DNA of 64,000 nucleotides from Enoplolaimus lenunculus. Lineage: Eukaryota > Nematoda > Enoplea > Enoplida > Thoracostomopsidae. The translations under genes and the position numbers were made by a program. The stretch spans positions 1-64,000 of the forward strand of contig JASANG010001196.1 of the NCBI GenBank assembly GCA_030248215.1, read 5' to 3'. The notes below the pieces were generated by a model. The model was not told where the DNA came from, did no database searches, and saw only the letters and a program-made list of their open reading frames with translations. Positions 43,956-55,900 of this stretch are shown here, one piece after another (the first letter of the stretch is position 1; every line of letters begins with the position of its first letter).

Positions 43956-44125
43956 TACACTGCAAAAAATGAGGCAAATTGAGTCACTCAAAAATAGGCT
44001 CTACGGGACTACACAAACTGAGTCAAATTCGGCTCCATTGAGACAAATTCGACTCTAGTCGCACGTTCGACTCTGGCAGAGTCGATTCAGTTTTATGCAG
44101 TCCCGTAGAACCTATTTTGAAAAGT
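43956..44125 (+). mobile_element. GAGTCAAATT-family MITE, partial
   Basis: Begins TACACTGCAAAAAATGAGGC and carries GAGTCAAATTCGG and TCGACTCT blocks. Right end missing. Whole copy at 63615-63843. Confidence 0.7.
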
Positions 44126-44129
44126 CCAA

Positions 44130-45170
44130 TGCTGTTCATTACTCAGACACCTGAAATCGCTAATAAAAGTACGTTTGGATAGTTTTGGTGTATGAGAAGA
44201 ATGCTGCTTAGCGTGGGGGGTTGAATGCTAAAAGTGATGAGCTCATAGGTTCTGTGTATTAGTGGGAAATTCAAATGAACCCTTTACCAGATTGCCAGAT
44301 TTGCAAGCTTGCCGTTTACTACTAGCATCATAGACAGTTTAGGCTTGACAGTCTAAAGAGCGGTCAGAATTTTAAAATGACGCCCAGTATGCAGTCTAGC
44401 GACGCGAGTTGGTATCTGTATATAGATTTTGTTTCTTGCAAAGGTAATAAATTGGTACTTGACGGTGCATATTCGATGCTAATATTTCACACGAAGTCAT
44501 TTTGATAAATATCAAGCTAAACTGAAGTTTTTATATTTTTGGTTCAAGAGATCAAGATTTTAAAATCATCATGAAATTATGTAGTATAATGTTGTTCAAT
44601 ATTTCAACTCAGGTTTGACTAGAGAATTTGTTTGTGTCAGTTCCAGCTACTTAATAATGAAACAATGCAAATTATTCCAAAAAATTTACACAATATCATC
44701 TCGATATCCAGCGGATATCCGGATATCTGTATATTCAGATACACGTTTGCAAAAGCTGGTAATAAACTTGTAAGTTTGAGAATGACTAAAAACCTGCAAA
44801 CACAATTTTTAGTTTACTGATGAACTCAAAATTTTCTGAAAGACGCGGAGCGCGAAATACTAATGAGAAAATCCCTCGGGGCGGAGCAAGCGAGAGGCTT
44901 AAGTAACTTAAGTCTTGGGATAAATCTTAGTTCAAAATCTTGGGAGGGAATGTAGGTCACGGTGGTCAATCCTGGTTCCGCTGAAAATGTTGCATCAAAC
45001 AAATGCAAAATTAAAGATATGATATTTTAATGCGTGGTTTACTTTAATTTTCACCACCGTGACATAAGTATAGCTGTCGACGCCTACTTTACGCAATTTT
45101 AACAATCTATAGCTACTTAAGCAAAAATAATTTTTAAAACGTCGGATACTGAAGGGAAGTATCAATAGAA
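44130..45170. other. Intergenic, nothing recognised
   Basis: No supported gene or repeat boundary. Confidence 0.45.
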
Positions 45171-45172
45171 GC

Positions 45173-45445
45173 CAGGGTGCATCCGGGAGGTGCAAAATAC
45201 CGGAGCGGGAGCCGGACGTCAACGAAACTTGCCGGAGCCGGAGGTGAAGCGACGTTAGGTTTTACGTTAATTTTCTGCGAAATTTTGAAATTCTTTTCCT
45301 GAAAATTGTAACAAAAGTGAAACAAAACGCGCTAAACAGATGAATTTTGCAAAATTATGCAAAATTTTACTGCCGAAATTGCCGGAACCTCCTTCAAAAA
45401 TTTTACCGGAGCCGGAGCCGGAGGCAGACCTCCGGTTGTACCCTG
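45173..45445 (-). mobile_element. hAT-like CAGGGTGC MITE, CTCCGG subfamily, exact TSD
   Basis: Ends CAGGGTGCATCCGGGAGG and CCTCCGGTTGTACCCTG. ATAGAAGC flanks both sides exactly (45165-45172, 45446-45453). 273 bp, opposite in orientation to 25826-26176. Confidence 0.92.
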
Positions 45446-45670
45446 ATAGAAGCTGTCGATGGCTGTCAAAACGCTGTTGCTAAATTTCAAATATGAGACA
45501 AGGACACCCATTTTTATTATAACGAGGCACCAACGGCTACTGCTTTAAATTCTAAAAAAAACTTAATGGGTTTTAATTTAATTGTGTATTAACATTGCAC
45601 AAGTAATATCAAACCTAAGTGTATTCATTAAAACAATTAATTACAACATTAAAAATGTGTTCCATGAAAG

Positions 45671-45860
45671 GGTCAATGTTTACTTTTAGGTTCTATAACA
45701 GTAGATTATTCCAAGGCCTAAGCATAAGCGTTGTATTATAAATGCGTATTCAATTAAAGAATAAAGGCCTGCCTAAAGCGAATAATTGTAGTCTAAAATG
45801 TAATGCTAATCTTATACAGGCCCACCGGATAAACCGAGTCGGCCCTAGAAGTAACATGGG
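45671..45860. mobile_element. TGTTACTTTTAGGG MITE, copy
   Basis: Left end ATGTTTACTTTTAGG, right end CCCTAGAAGTAACAT. Flanks GGGTCA and GGGCCA. CCTAAGC-type hexamers inside. Confidence 0.7.
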
Positions 45861-45869
45861 CCAACACCA

Positions 45870-46430
45870 AACCTATCATACAAACACCAAATGAAAAATA
45901 TATATTTTGTGTGTAAAATGACCTACTCTTGGCATAAGGCGTTACTTAGTTTCATTTTGGAGCAAACGACAGATCGTAAAATTCAGTTTTTTATCTCAGA
46001 CGTTCATAGCCGATGAAAGTAATTTTAGTATTTATGTATACATTTGGTTTAGAAAATTACTATATGTCGATCAAAGTGATGTTTAATTTAACAAAAGTCT
46101 GTTAATACTTAAAGAATATGTTTCAATATAACGACAACTATACTTATCATAAAATGTTGGGAACATCCGACGGTAACAAGTGGAATCCGATTTTCTCAAA
46201 GACAGTCGCTAAAGTTGATAAAACTCAATTGACGGGTACTATTTTTCAATTTTTAAGGTTGCATCGTTGGATTTCGTAAATTTCAAAAAACCGAAATTCA
46301 GTCCGGACTATACTTTGCCTTTTTCGATTAGGATACGAAGCTGTCGATTGCCGGTGTGAAATTCCACAAGGCGGTGAAAATTAAAGTAAGCCACGCATAA
46401 TACAGCTGACTAAAGGACGTATATATATAC
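45870..46430. other. Intergenic, nothing recognised
   Basis: No supported feature. Confidence 0.4.
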
Positions 46431-46633
46431 GTCGTGCCACAAACAGCAAATTGCCTCAGTTGGCAACTATGAAATCCCAAACGACGATTGCTGTTCGGGT
46501 AGCCCAAACAGCTGCGGGAATGCAAACTGATTGTAATTGGGGATTGTACAGACCAAAGAGCTGCTCCAATTTATTACAAGCTGTTTGAGATTGGTTCTAC
46601 AGGAATGACGATATTCCAGAAAAATGATTTACA

Positions 46634-47041
46634 CAATAATTATTTGGCTTCACCATATTTGCAAACTATAAATTAAACAAGGATGTGGCATCCACAATAT
46701 TTTGCGTGAATTCAAATATATAAATTTAATCTATTCCAGTGATAAATAACAAATAAAAAACTCAATTTGGGAGGAGTACATATAAAGGTCAACTTTAATT
46801 GGATACTTTAAAAGTCAAAATGGCTGAGTCGAAAACTGGTTGGTTGCTATTTTAGCAGATTGGAACGGATTTAGATTTTACCACAGGCTACACGCAAAAT
46901 ATTGTGGATCCTGCATAACGTTGTCTTCAATTTAACATTATGGCACATGCTCACACACAGTTTTGTCTTTACACTGTATAAACATTACAACTTTGTTTTA
47001 ATTTTTATAGTTTGCAAATATGATGAAGCCAATAATCATTG
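46634..47041. repeat. Fold-back element with two arm pairs
   Basis: Outer arms: AATTATTTGGCTTCACCATA (46634-46678) faces its inverse at 46997-47041. Inner arms: GGATGTGGCATCCACAATAT at 46681-46708 faces ATATTGTGGATCCTGCAT at 46891-46916. A wider, weaker inverse pair may lie at 46430-46530 and 47390-47455 (GTCGTGCC / GGCACGAC). Confidence 0.75.
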
Positions 47042-47122
47042 TGGAAGTCAGTTTTCTTGAACACAGTCAAGCATGAACAACAAATCACAAACAGTTTGCA
47101 CTCCAGCGGATGTTTCGTCTGC

Positions 47123-47365
47123 ACTGTCAGTCTAGGTAGGAACCAAGGACATCAGACCTTTCTACCAAGCAGCTGGAAAAGCGGGCTAGAGCGGGGATCG
47201 AACTCTCAGCCTATGCATCCGAGCACTCCACCACTGCACCACGTAGCCCGCCTCTCCAACTGCCTTTTTCGTCGACTATATCTGTCGACCGTACACCACA
47301 ATGTGCACTGCATTTATTGCATATGCACAAGGACAAGTATGTCTCACATACTTACATGCACAATC
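47123..47365 (-). mobile_element. tRNA-derived SINE, reverse copy
   Basis: On the minus strand: head (CATGTAAGTATGTGAGAC), then GCGGGCTACGTGGTGCAGTG (A box), GAGAGTTCGATCCCCG (B box), AGCCCGC, then the AAGGTCTGATGTCC tail. GCGGGCT and AGCCCGC could pair as a 7-bp acceptor stem, but the T stem does not pair well, so it is not a tRNA gene. Confidence 0.85.
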
Positions 47366-47711
47366 CAGCAATCAAATTCAGTACGAACAGCATTTGCCGT
47401 TTGGTACGTCTCAGTTGCCAACTGGAGCAAATAGTTGTTTGGGGCACGACATATATACATCAGCAAAAACGTTATGGTAAAATTGTGCATCAATTGAGGT
47501 AACAGAAATTTAAAGACCGCTTCCAATTCAGTTCAATCACTGCTTAGTGCGAAGACAATGTTTAATTTGCTAATTTTATCAAGTATATATCTGTAAAGGT
47601 GTCGTTAAACATTTACTTAGGTTTTAAACTTATTTTTTTTACATCTCGGCAATTTATTTTTGTTTTTACACGAGCCGGACGTCGATTACTTTCGGTTGTA
47701 CCCTAAATATG

Positions 47712-47850
47712 GATAGCGACTTTGACTCATTGAACGACACGTTTGACTCTGGCGGAGTCGAATTTGACGTCGAATTTGGCTCAGTTTGTGTAGTTCTGTA
47801 GAGCCTATTTCTGAGCGAGTCAGTTTGACTCACCATTTTTGCAGTATAGA
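47712..47850 (+). mobile_element. GAGTCAAATT-family MITE, partial
   Basis: Right half only: TTGGCTCAGTTTGTGTAG, then CAGTTTGACTCACCATTTTTG. Confidence 0.65.
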
Positions 47851-48289
47851 GCCATAAACATTATTACTTTTGAATAATGTTAAATAATTTTATTTAAAAA
47901 AAACAAGACAGAAGCAATAAAATTTAAAATATATGCTGAAACAGATCTTTTATGTTATATGCGTATACATAAATATATGTATATAGTAAATTATAGCTGG
48001 ATTGCAAAAACATGACTTAAGGTCGATTTTGAGGCAATATCGACTAAGTTTAGCCGATCAGAACTTTTCAGTTGTTTCTTTGCAAACCAGCAAATATGTT
48101 ATACACTTGCTATATAGAATATATTAAAATATTTAAAAGAGTCGGTCGAGTTGTGGCGTTACCTATTAACCTTGAAGAAGCTAAACCACTTAATAATGTG
48201 ACCTGTAGCGAAACCATCTTTGTGAAAGTTAGCTAAACTTGCATTCTCTCGCCTAAAAGTCCATACCTTTTTTGATGCTACTGAAGGAC

Positions 48290-48464
48290 AATGTTACTTT
48301 AAGAGGCGTAACAGTAGATTAAGCGTATTCCACAGCCTAAGGTTAAGTCTATGCGTTGCAAAAATGAATTCCTAAGCCTAAGCCTAAGCAAAAATGTAAT
48401 CTAGACTCTAAACCAACTCTTTTATAGACCCATCAGAAACTTGGACGCTCCTTAAAGTAACATT
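48290..48464. mobile_element. TGTTACTTTTAGGG MITE, copy
   Basis: Ends AATGTTACTTTAAGAGGCGT and ACGCTCCTTAAAGTAACATT, nearly perfect inverses. The interior has CCTAAGCCTAAGCCTAAGC. A further fragment lies at about 48805-48925. Confidence 0.82.
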
Positions 48465-48929
48465 GACCCTACTGACAATTTGAACAAATTCGTTAAACCA
48501 TAAAATGGTTTATGGGTCATTTCAATCTCATTACCTCGTTTGGAAGTGCGTATAAAAGCATATTTAATAGTTGATACGTTGTATGAGACGCCTTTAAAGT
48601 ATTTTTCTATAACCACAATTGATCTGCGACCGTATCTACGCAAATTATTGAAAAAAACACGTTTTATTGCACTACGGAGAGCAAATGAACTACACTGCCA
48701 TCCAGTAAAAGTTGTCGACTAAAACACAAGATGTAAATTAATTTTGATTGGTCATAAATCAGCATCACAAAAAATTCATGGAAAATCTGGCCAATGATAA
48801 AGAACAGGGGCGGAACCGTATTTATAACCATATTCCTAAGCCGAAGCCTAAGTCTTAAGCTTATAAGCTTACTCTATTGCAGTGCCACAGACAAACGTTC
48901 CACCGTTGATCTTTACACGGGCCGAAACT

Positions 48930-49935
48930 CTGTACATCTTGCGCTTTAGTGGTCAACTTCCTGAGCCGGAATGGGAGGGAAACAAACAGAAACTATCTGC
49001 ACCCAACTTGAATCTGTAACCTTCCAAGCGAACCACAGCAGTTAAATCAAAAATACCCTTTTTAGCAAAATAACAAAACGTTTGCACCAAACGAGGTATT
49101 AAAGCCAGCTGTACCTACGTATTCATACGGTACGTGTTTATTGAATATTACACGTTGATGTCATATCTTTGTTGGTGTTGATATCTATGGCTCATAACGC
49201 GACGTTGATAGTAACTTTCACAAATCATGCAACAGATCAAGCAAAAAATATTGCGTATAGAAAACCCATTTGATTTTATAGTCGTTTTTGGTGAAGCATT
49301 TTGCAGTTTTGTACAAGGCCACAGCGTCTATTGCGAGAGAGTTAATGACATAGCTACCAGATATTGCGAATTTTAGTAGACAAGATGACTCATGGCTACC
49401 AAATATAATAATTTTTACGATGATGATGATGTACCTGCTAAATATAACGGGTTCCAATGATTGCGCAACGACATAACTACCAGAAAATAATGATTATAGT
49501 GATGACGTCATGGAAATATGACGACTGTTGACGTCAGTGACGTAGCAACGAAATATGAAGATCTTAATGACGATGGGTAACGCGCCATTGATCACGATTC
49601 TGATGGCGAGATGAGAATCATACAGCAGTATGTAGGAAATTACAAAAGACTGTTGATAACATTAATGGCGACAACGATAACGAATTTAAAAAATACATAG
49701 CTAGTAGCATTAATGAAACGATATTGATAATGATGCTGAGGATGATAATATGAGAATTACATAGCTAATAGAAGATTTGAAATGATTCAATATGACGACA
49801 TTGATGACGTTGTTGATGATGATGTTGAATGACTAGAAATATTAAAATTACATAGCTAACAGCAAAAGACATTTTTTAACATATGTTTTTAGTAAATTTA
49901 TCACGGCTTTTTTCACATTCGAGCTGAGGGGGTAT
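48930..49935 (-). other. Twitchin-like gene 3' flank, rich in GATGA and TGACGTCA
   Basis: From about 49360 to 49860 there is a degenerate tandem pattern with CATAGCTA(C)CAG and GATGACG words, including TGATGACGTCAT and TTGACGTCAGTGACG. The nearest minus-strand AATAAA (plus TTTATT) is at 49137-49142, 800 bases from the stop. No CDS. Confidence 0.45.
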
Positions 49936-52900
49936 TTAAAACCGGTAGGATGACGCGATGTGGTGACTAGACGAAAAGCTGGTACTTGGTGTTAAGCGAC
50001 TAATGTTATGGCTGCTTGATGATAACGCGGATGACGTCATCGTTGATAAATATTGATGTTGACCAGATGAAGTTGTATGATGATGGTGATGATGATGATG
50101 ATGATGGCGACGATGCTCGCTACTGTATGACGGGCGACGTGCTGCAAAGCTCGAAGTGCTCAACGAATGCAGCAAATGACTGCTTCCCGAATGAGACAGA
50201 GGCGAAAACGCTGGTTCTATATCGCCGCCGCGTCGGTCTGAAATAGAGTACCGCAACTTGTGGAACGCTCAAGGTACGTATTTTTGGACACTTTTATAGC
50301 TAACTACATATTAAGCAAAACCGTTGTAATTTGTCATATATTTTAGGCAATCGTATTTGAAACTTGATTAATCTGTCTGAGTAATTTGTGACAAGAAAAT
50401 TAATCAACTTTGCCCCGTAAAAACCATACTCGGCAGTACGTTAATTTTTGTCAAATATATGTTACCGATTACTTCATAAACTATATGTATTTTTATAACT
50501 CGTCCAGTTGTCCCATTTAAACAAAAAGTATTTACATGGCGAGGTCGTGTTTAGATTGTTGTTCATACGTTTGCTCATTTGCAAACAAACGTACGATTAT
50601 ATATATTACTGTGCTCATAAAGATATGTATACCATTCATAAGTTCGAAGTAAATTCAGATGTTTAAATAATCTGTAGCTGCAAAGGGATAAGCATTTATC
50701 ATCAAGTTAGCAATATTTCTATACACCAGGGGCGTTTGATTGTTTGTTCTAAAATTAGACACCTTGGGCTAAAAGGTCAGGTCCTACTTACTTGGTTGTT
50801 CGAAAAGTTCTGCCACGAGGCGACCTACGGTAACTGTTTAATGATTGTATTTTCCATCTGTCTTTTTTGCACGTTCTGTCAGTTGTTTAATATTCGTCCA
50901 GCTCTTACCATTTTTACAAAAAACACGTAAAGCCCTATTCACACGTGCAAGTTTTTGCTGCGAGAACTTGCAACAGCAATTTGCACTTGCAAATTTGGTC
51001 CAAAATCCCTTTCGAAAAACTTACAGCTGCAAATAATTCATTAAAAATTATAGCTTTAGTTCACATGTATGAATAATCATGCAAGTTGACTGAATTTTGT
51101 TGCACCCGCTTTCTCATTGGCTGATGAAAATAATGCAAGTTCTGAGTGCAATTTGCAGCTACAAGTTTTCGAAGCAAAAACTCGTACGTGTGAATAGGTC
51201 TTAATTATATAAATATTTCAAAACTAACCTTGTACAGTAACCACACATTCGGTATCAGCTTCTCCATGTTTATTCTTTGCTTCACACGTATATCGACCTG
51301 CATCTTTGAGTGTTCCATTGAATATTTGCAGAGTACAAACACCGTTTTTGTATGACGCGTTTGTTCGCACAGGATCCACTTCGCGATTGTTATGAAGCCA
51401 GCGAATCTTAAAAATGAAAAAATAAGAATGACGAACCCTAAGGCGAAACTTGCATAACTTCAGGTAAAACTTTTTAAATCTGGGCCATACTTAATAATCT
51501 CTTATTGCAAGGGCGTCCCCACGGGCGACATTGGGATGCCGTGCCAAATCATCCATCCAATTTCGGCTTGTGTCCCCCCCGAATAGACTGTCGAAAAGTA
51601 TACAACTTTGAATTGCAATTGAGGGGCCCCAAAATATAATTTTCTGCTAACGCACGTGTCTTATTGCAACTAAATCTTTTTATATATACTTATTTTACAC
51701 AATTGGTTGCCTTGAACAGCAATTGGCGTTTATTGAGCGAAGCGAAACTCCGAGCGAAGCTCGGAGTTTCGCGAAGCGTTTTATGTTTTGTACTTGGGGG
51801 TCGAAAGGTGGATGTCCGTCCGTCCGTCTGTCCGTCTGTCCGTCTGTCCGTCCGAAAAGAATCTCAGGAACAGCTGAACCGATTTTGATAAACTTTTTTT
51901 GTTTGAAAGCCAATTATACTGGGGTGTTAACCTCGCATTGGGGTTTTAAAATTTTAAGCCGTTTATTAGCTACAGGCTAATTTGCATAATTAATTAAGCC
52001 TAAATTAGGACTTTCCACAATATTTCACTAATTATTACAGTTAGAAGCAATCTAATTTTAGCATTAAAGGGTTTTTGGGTGCGAGGAATCTGCGTAGACT
52101 GTTTACAAACCTCCAAAACCGATAATCGAGCAGTTAGCTAAGAGTTAATTTGCATATTAGCATAGTTTATAAGCCTAAATTAGGACTTTTTACAATATTT
52201 CACTATTTATTAAGGTTAAAAGCAATATAATTTCAGCACTAAAGGGTTTTTTGGTGCGAGGAAATTAAAAAAAAAACTAAAAACAAAAAAAAACAAAAAC
52301 AAAAATAAGTAATAGCTAGTTTGCATATTAGCTTAATTGACAAGACAAACTAGGACTTTTTAAATTATTTCAATAATTATTAGGGTTTACTGAAGGTTTT
52401 TGGGTGCGAAGAATCTGAATAAATTGTTTACAAACCTCCAAAACCGATAAATGAATAGTTAGCTAATAACTAATTTGCATATTAGCTTAATTGACAAAAC
52501 AAAATTAGGACTCTTTAAATTATTCTAAAAATTATTAGAGTGGCTGAAGGGTTTTTGGGTGCGAGGAATCTGAGGAAATTGCTTACTAACCTCCAAAACC
52601 GATAAATGAATAGTTAGCTAACAAGTAATTTGCATATTACCTTAATTGCTTACGTGCCTTCGAGCTTCGCTCAATAAATGTAGTCCCACTACGACTGGTA
52701 ATATATGTAATATACATTCGGTGTAAAAAAGGTGTAGATGGATAGTAAAAATAACGGAAACAGAAAACGGATATTGAAATGTAAAAGTTTCAAAGATGTG
52801 CTATTTTTCGGGCAACAAAATTGAAACATGCAAATATTGTGTTCGGTTTTGTACAATTTTAACGGCAGAATAGCAGTTGAAACAAATGCGACATATTTGT

Positions 52901-55900
52901 AATGAAAAATTGCGAGATATAGCCATGATTTTTTAAGTAAGTTTAGCATAAAACTAACCGAATTTTTGGTATTTCTATAACGGAAACAGACACCGGTTTT
53001 TACCCCAAACAGAAATGAATATCTGGTTACACTCTGATATAAAGTAATGCTTACCGTAGGTACAGGGTTACCACTAACGCAACAGGTGAGCTTGCAACTG
53101 ACATGGGTTTGCAGAAATCGGGGACGCAGCATAAATGTAAACGCAGGGGCAGATTCTGGTTCTTCCCACACGGGGATCAGTGAAAATTCGCGTGGTTCAC
53201 TTTCGGGCAACGCTTTCAAGTCGGCTGGTTTTGGGGGTTCGAAGTCATGCTCGGGTCGTTCTGAAATGTTTAAATAACTTAAAAATACAAATCTAAAATT
53301 TAAAAAAAATGAGTTTGAACCAAAATATAATGTATACTTTGTGTGAAATTGAAGATTTTTTGCTAAAATGTATAAAATCTTTTAGGTAAATTGAAAGAAA
53401 TGCGGTATTGCATAGTCTTCCCTATGCATGGCCCACAATAAAACGTGACTCGGTGGTGAAAAATGGAATTCAGTTTGAAAACAAAATTTTGAACAATTTT
53501 CAATTCCAGGCAATTGAAAATCAATTATGCGTATTCTGGAATGCTTTACAGTAACAAAATCGCAATTTGCGAATTAAGAAATCAGTTTTCAAACTGACTT
53601 TAAATTATGTTACAATATTTGAATTAATTCAATTATGTAAAAAAATTATAAAGCCATTTTAAAAAATCGAAAAGTTTTAATGACCCTACATACTCTGTAA
53701 AAACACTTTACTTCAAATACTATAGATATATTTTACTAACTTTTTTAAGTATAAGTGTACTAAATATTGAGTAAATCTTTGCTTAAATAGTGTAAATAAG
53801 TAAAACTACTGCTGTCATCTCCTGATTTAAGTAAATGTAAATCTAAAAATCTTGTGTTTGCTTAAAATTAAGTAAAACTTTGCCAGGCACCATAGTGAGT
53901 ACAACCGACACTTAATTCGGCAACAGTTTTACTTAATTTATAGTATATTTTTTAGTGAGTAGGTTTGTAAAAATTGTTCAATTCATCGTTGACTAAAACT
54001 CTTTGAAGCGACAACTCGCCTGAACTCCTGTAATGATTGACTGGACTGATCAGTGTACTCCTGTAATCAAATGGTCAACTTACTGGTTACATTCAGAAAT
54101 ACAATTTCTTCAGACGTTCCGTAGGAGTTTTTCGCTCTGACAGAATACTCTCCACGATCATCGAGAGTGCAGCGGTTGACAGACAAATAGTGATTGTTCC
54201 CTTCATATCGTTTCATATATTTCATTGATTGTTTAATCTCTTTGTTATCGTAATACCTGTAACAATTTATACTCAGGAGGACAGTTATACAGCGGACCTA
54301 TTTTAGGACATGGGTGGCACAAAATACCACCCCTGCGGAAAATTTACACCCCGTGTGTGATTGGCGTTTTTAGAAACGTTGTTCACTTACCATGTAACAG
54401 ATGCAGAAACGGCTGAAAATACACGACAGTAAAAGTTTGCTGTCTGGCCCTCGCCAACCGTTGTCGGTTGGGGCCGAATGATGAACCGCGGATACGCTTC
54501 CCGTCGATCCCAGAAATTGTCATAAATTTTATATTCAACTGGACGCAATTTTCGAAGGGCGCTGTAGTTTGAAATTCGACCAATTGACGGATTGGGATCA
54601 GGGAAGGCGTCCTGAAACATTTTCAAACAAAATTTAGTATAAATATTTCATTGTCGTTTGTGTAATTGTCGTGTTTTGTTTTTGTAAACATCGTTCAGAA
54701 AATGAAAAAAATACAAATACAACGTTACAACTACAAACACGAAATAATTTAAGGGTAAGCCTAAGTGTAAAAATGAGCTTTTATACCTGGACCTATTAAG
54801 CAAAAGCAAAAAAATTGTCTAAAGTTGTACTCTAATGCAGATTCGCAGAAACCAACGTTCCGTCCCTGATCTTATTATGGTTTAAAATCACAAGGACCAA
54901 TAATTATTTTTTCATGTTTTAAATTGTAAATTTTGAAATTTTCAAAAAAAATTCGCCATTGAATTTTGTTAATTTAAAACAATAATTAAAACTTACATAT
55001 CGCTTTCTAATATAATCTTTCATATTCTGATAGCGAGACGCTGGGATATGACTGTCAATGTTGTCTTTGTTTTTAATGTCTTCAATCAGCCACGGGTGTT
55101 CGAGGCATTCGTGTGCGGTCATTCTGGCTCTAAAATATTTACTTAATTTAAGTATTTATTCTAAAATATTTACTTAATATAAGTATTTATTCTAAAATAT
55201 TTACTTAATTTAAGTATTTATTCATTTATTAGTGTCTGATGCTTTCTATCATTCAACAAATTTAGTTAATATTTTATAGTTGAGATAAACTTCTCTGCTC
55301 CTCGCAATGCCGTCCGTAGCCATACGTCGAATACAAAAGTGAATTTTAGATGTTCCGAGCGGTTCTGCCAATTTTAGTAAATTTATTTTTTGACATGATC
55401 CGCAGCGTCCCGCGGCGACAATCCTGTAATCTTAAATGGCGTATGACTTACTCGAACTATTAAGTACTGTCATATCCCACAAGCTTGCTAAAGCGACGTT
55501 ATTTTTTTTAAACTTTTCATAGAATATAACAATTAATACACTGTAAGTTTCATTGAGTTGATTTTAACTAATAATGAGATGAATCACTCAGTCTGAGTTA
55601 GGCCTGGTCAGAACTCAGAATTTTTAGTTGATTCAATTCATTCTGAGATAATCATCAATTGACGCATAGTGTACTGAACTCAAACTCAGAATCAACTCAA
55701 CTCAGAGTGAGTTGATGTTTACTGATATTAGTTTACAACCAACCCAACTCACTAGGTGAACGGATTACTCAACTCATTGGAATTTACAGTGTAACAACGC
55801 TGAGCGATATCGGAATATACGAAATAATACACAGTGAACATTGTTTAACAGTAACGGCCCATATTCTCAAATGTATATAGCAAATATCATCAGTTAGTAA

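Noticed and set aside
47180-47255. tRNA gene on the minus strand
   Set aside because: Acceptor-like ends pair, but the T stem and anticodon arm do not. It belongs to the SINE.
51664-51980. ORFs with VRPSVCPSVRLSVRK motifs
   Set aside because: Translation of the GTCCGTCC run in the AGCGAAGCTC repeat.
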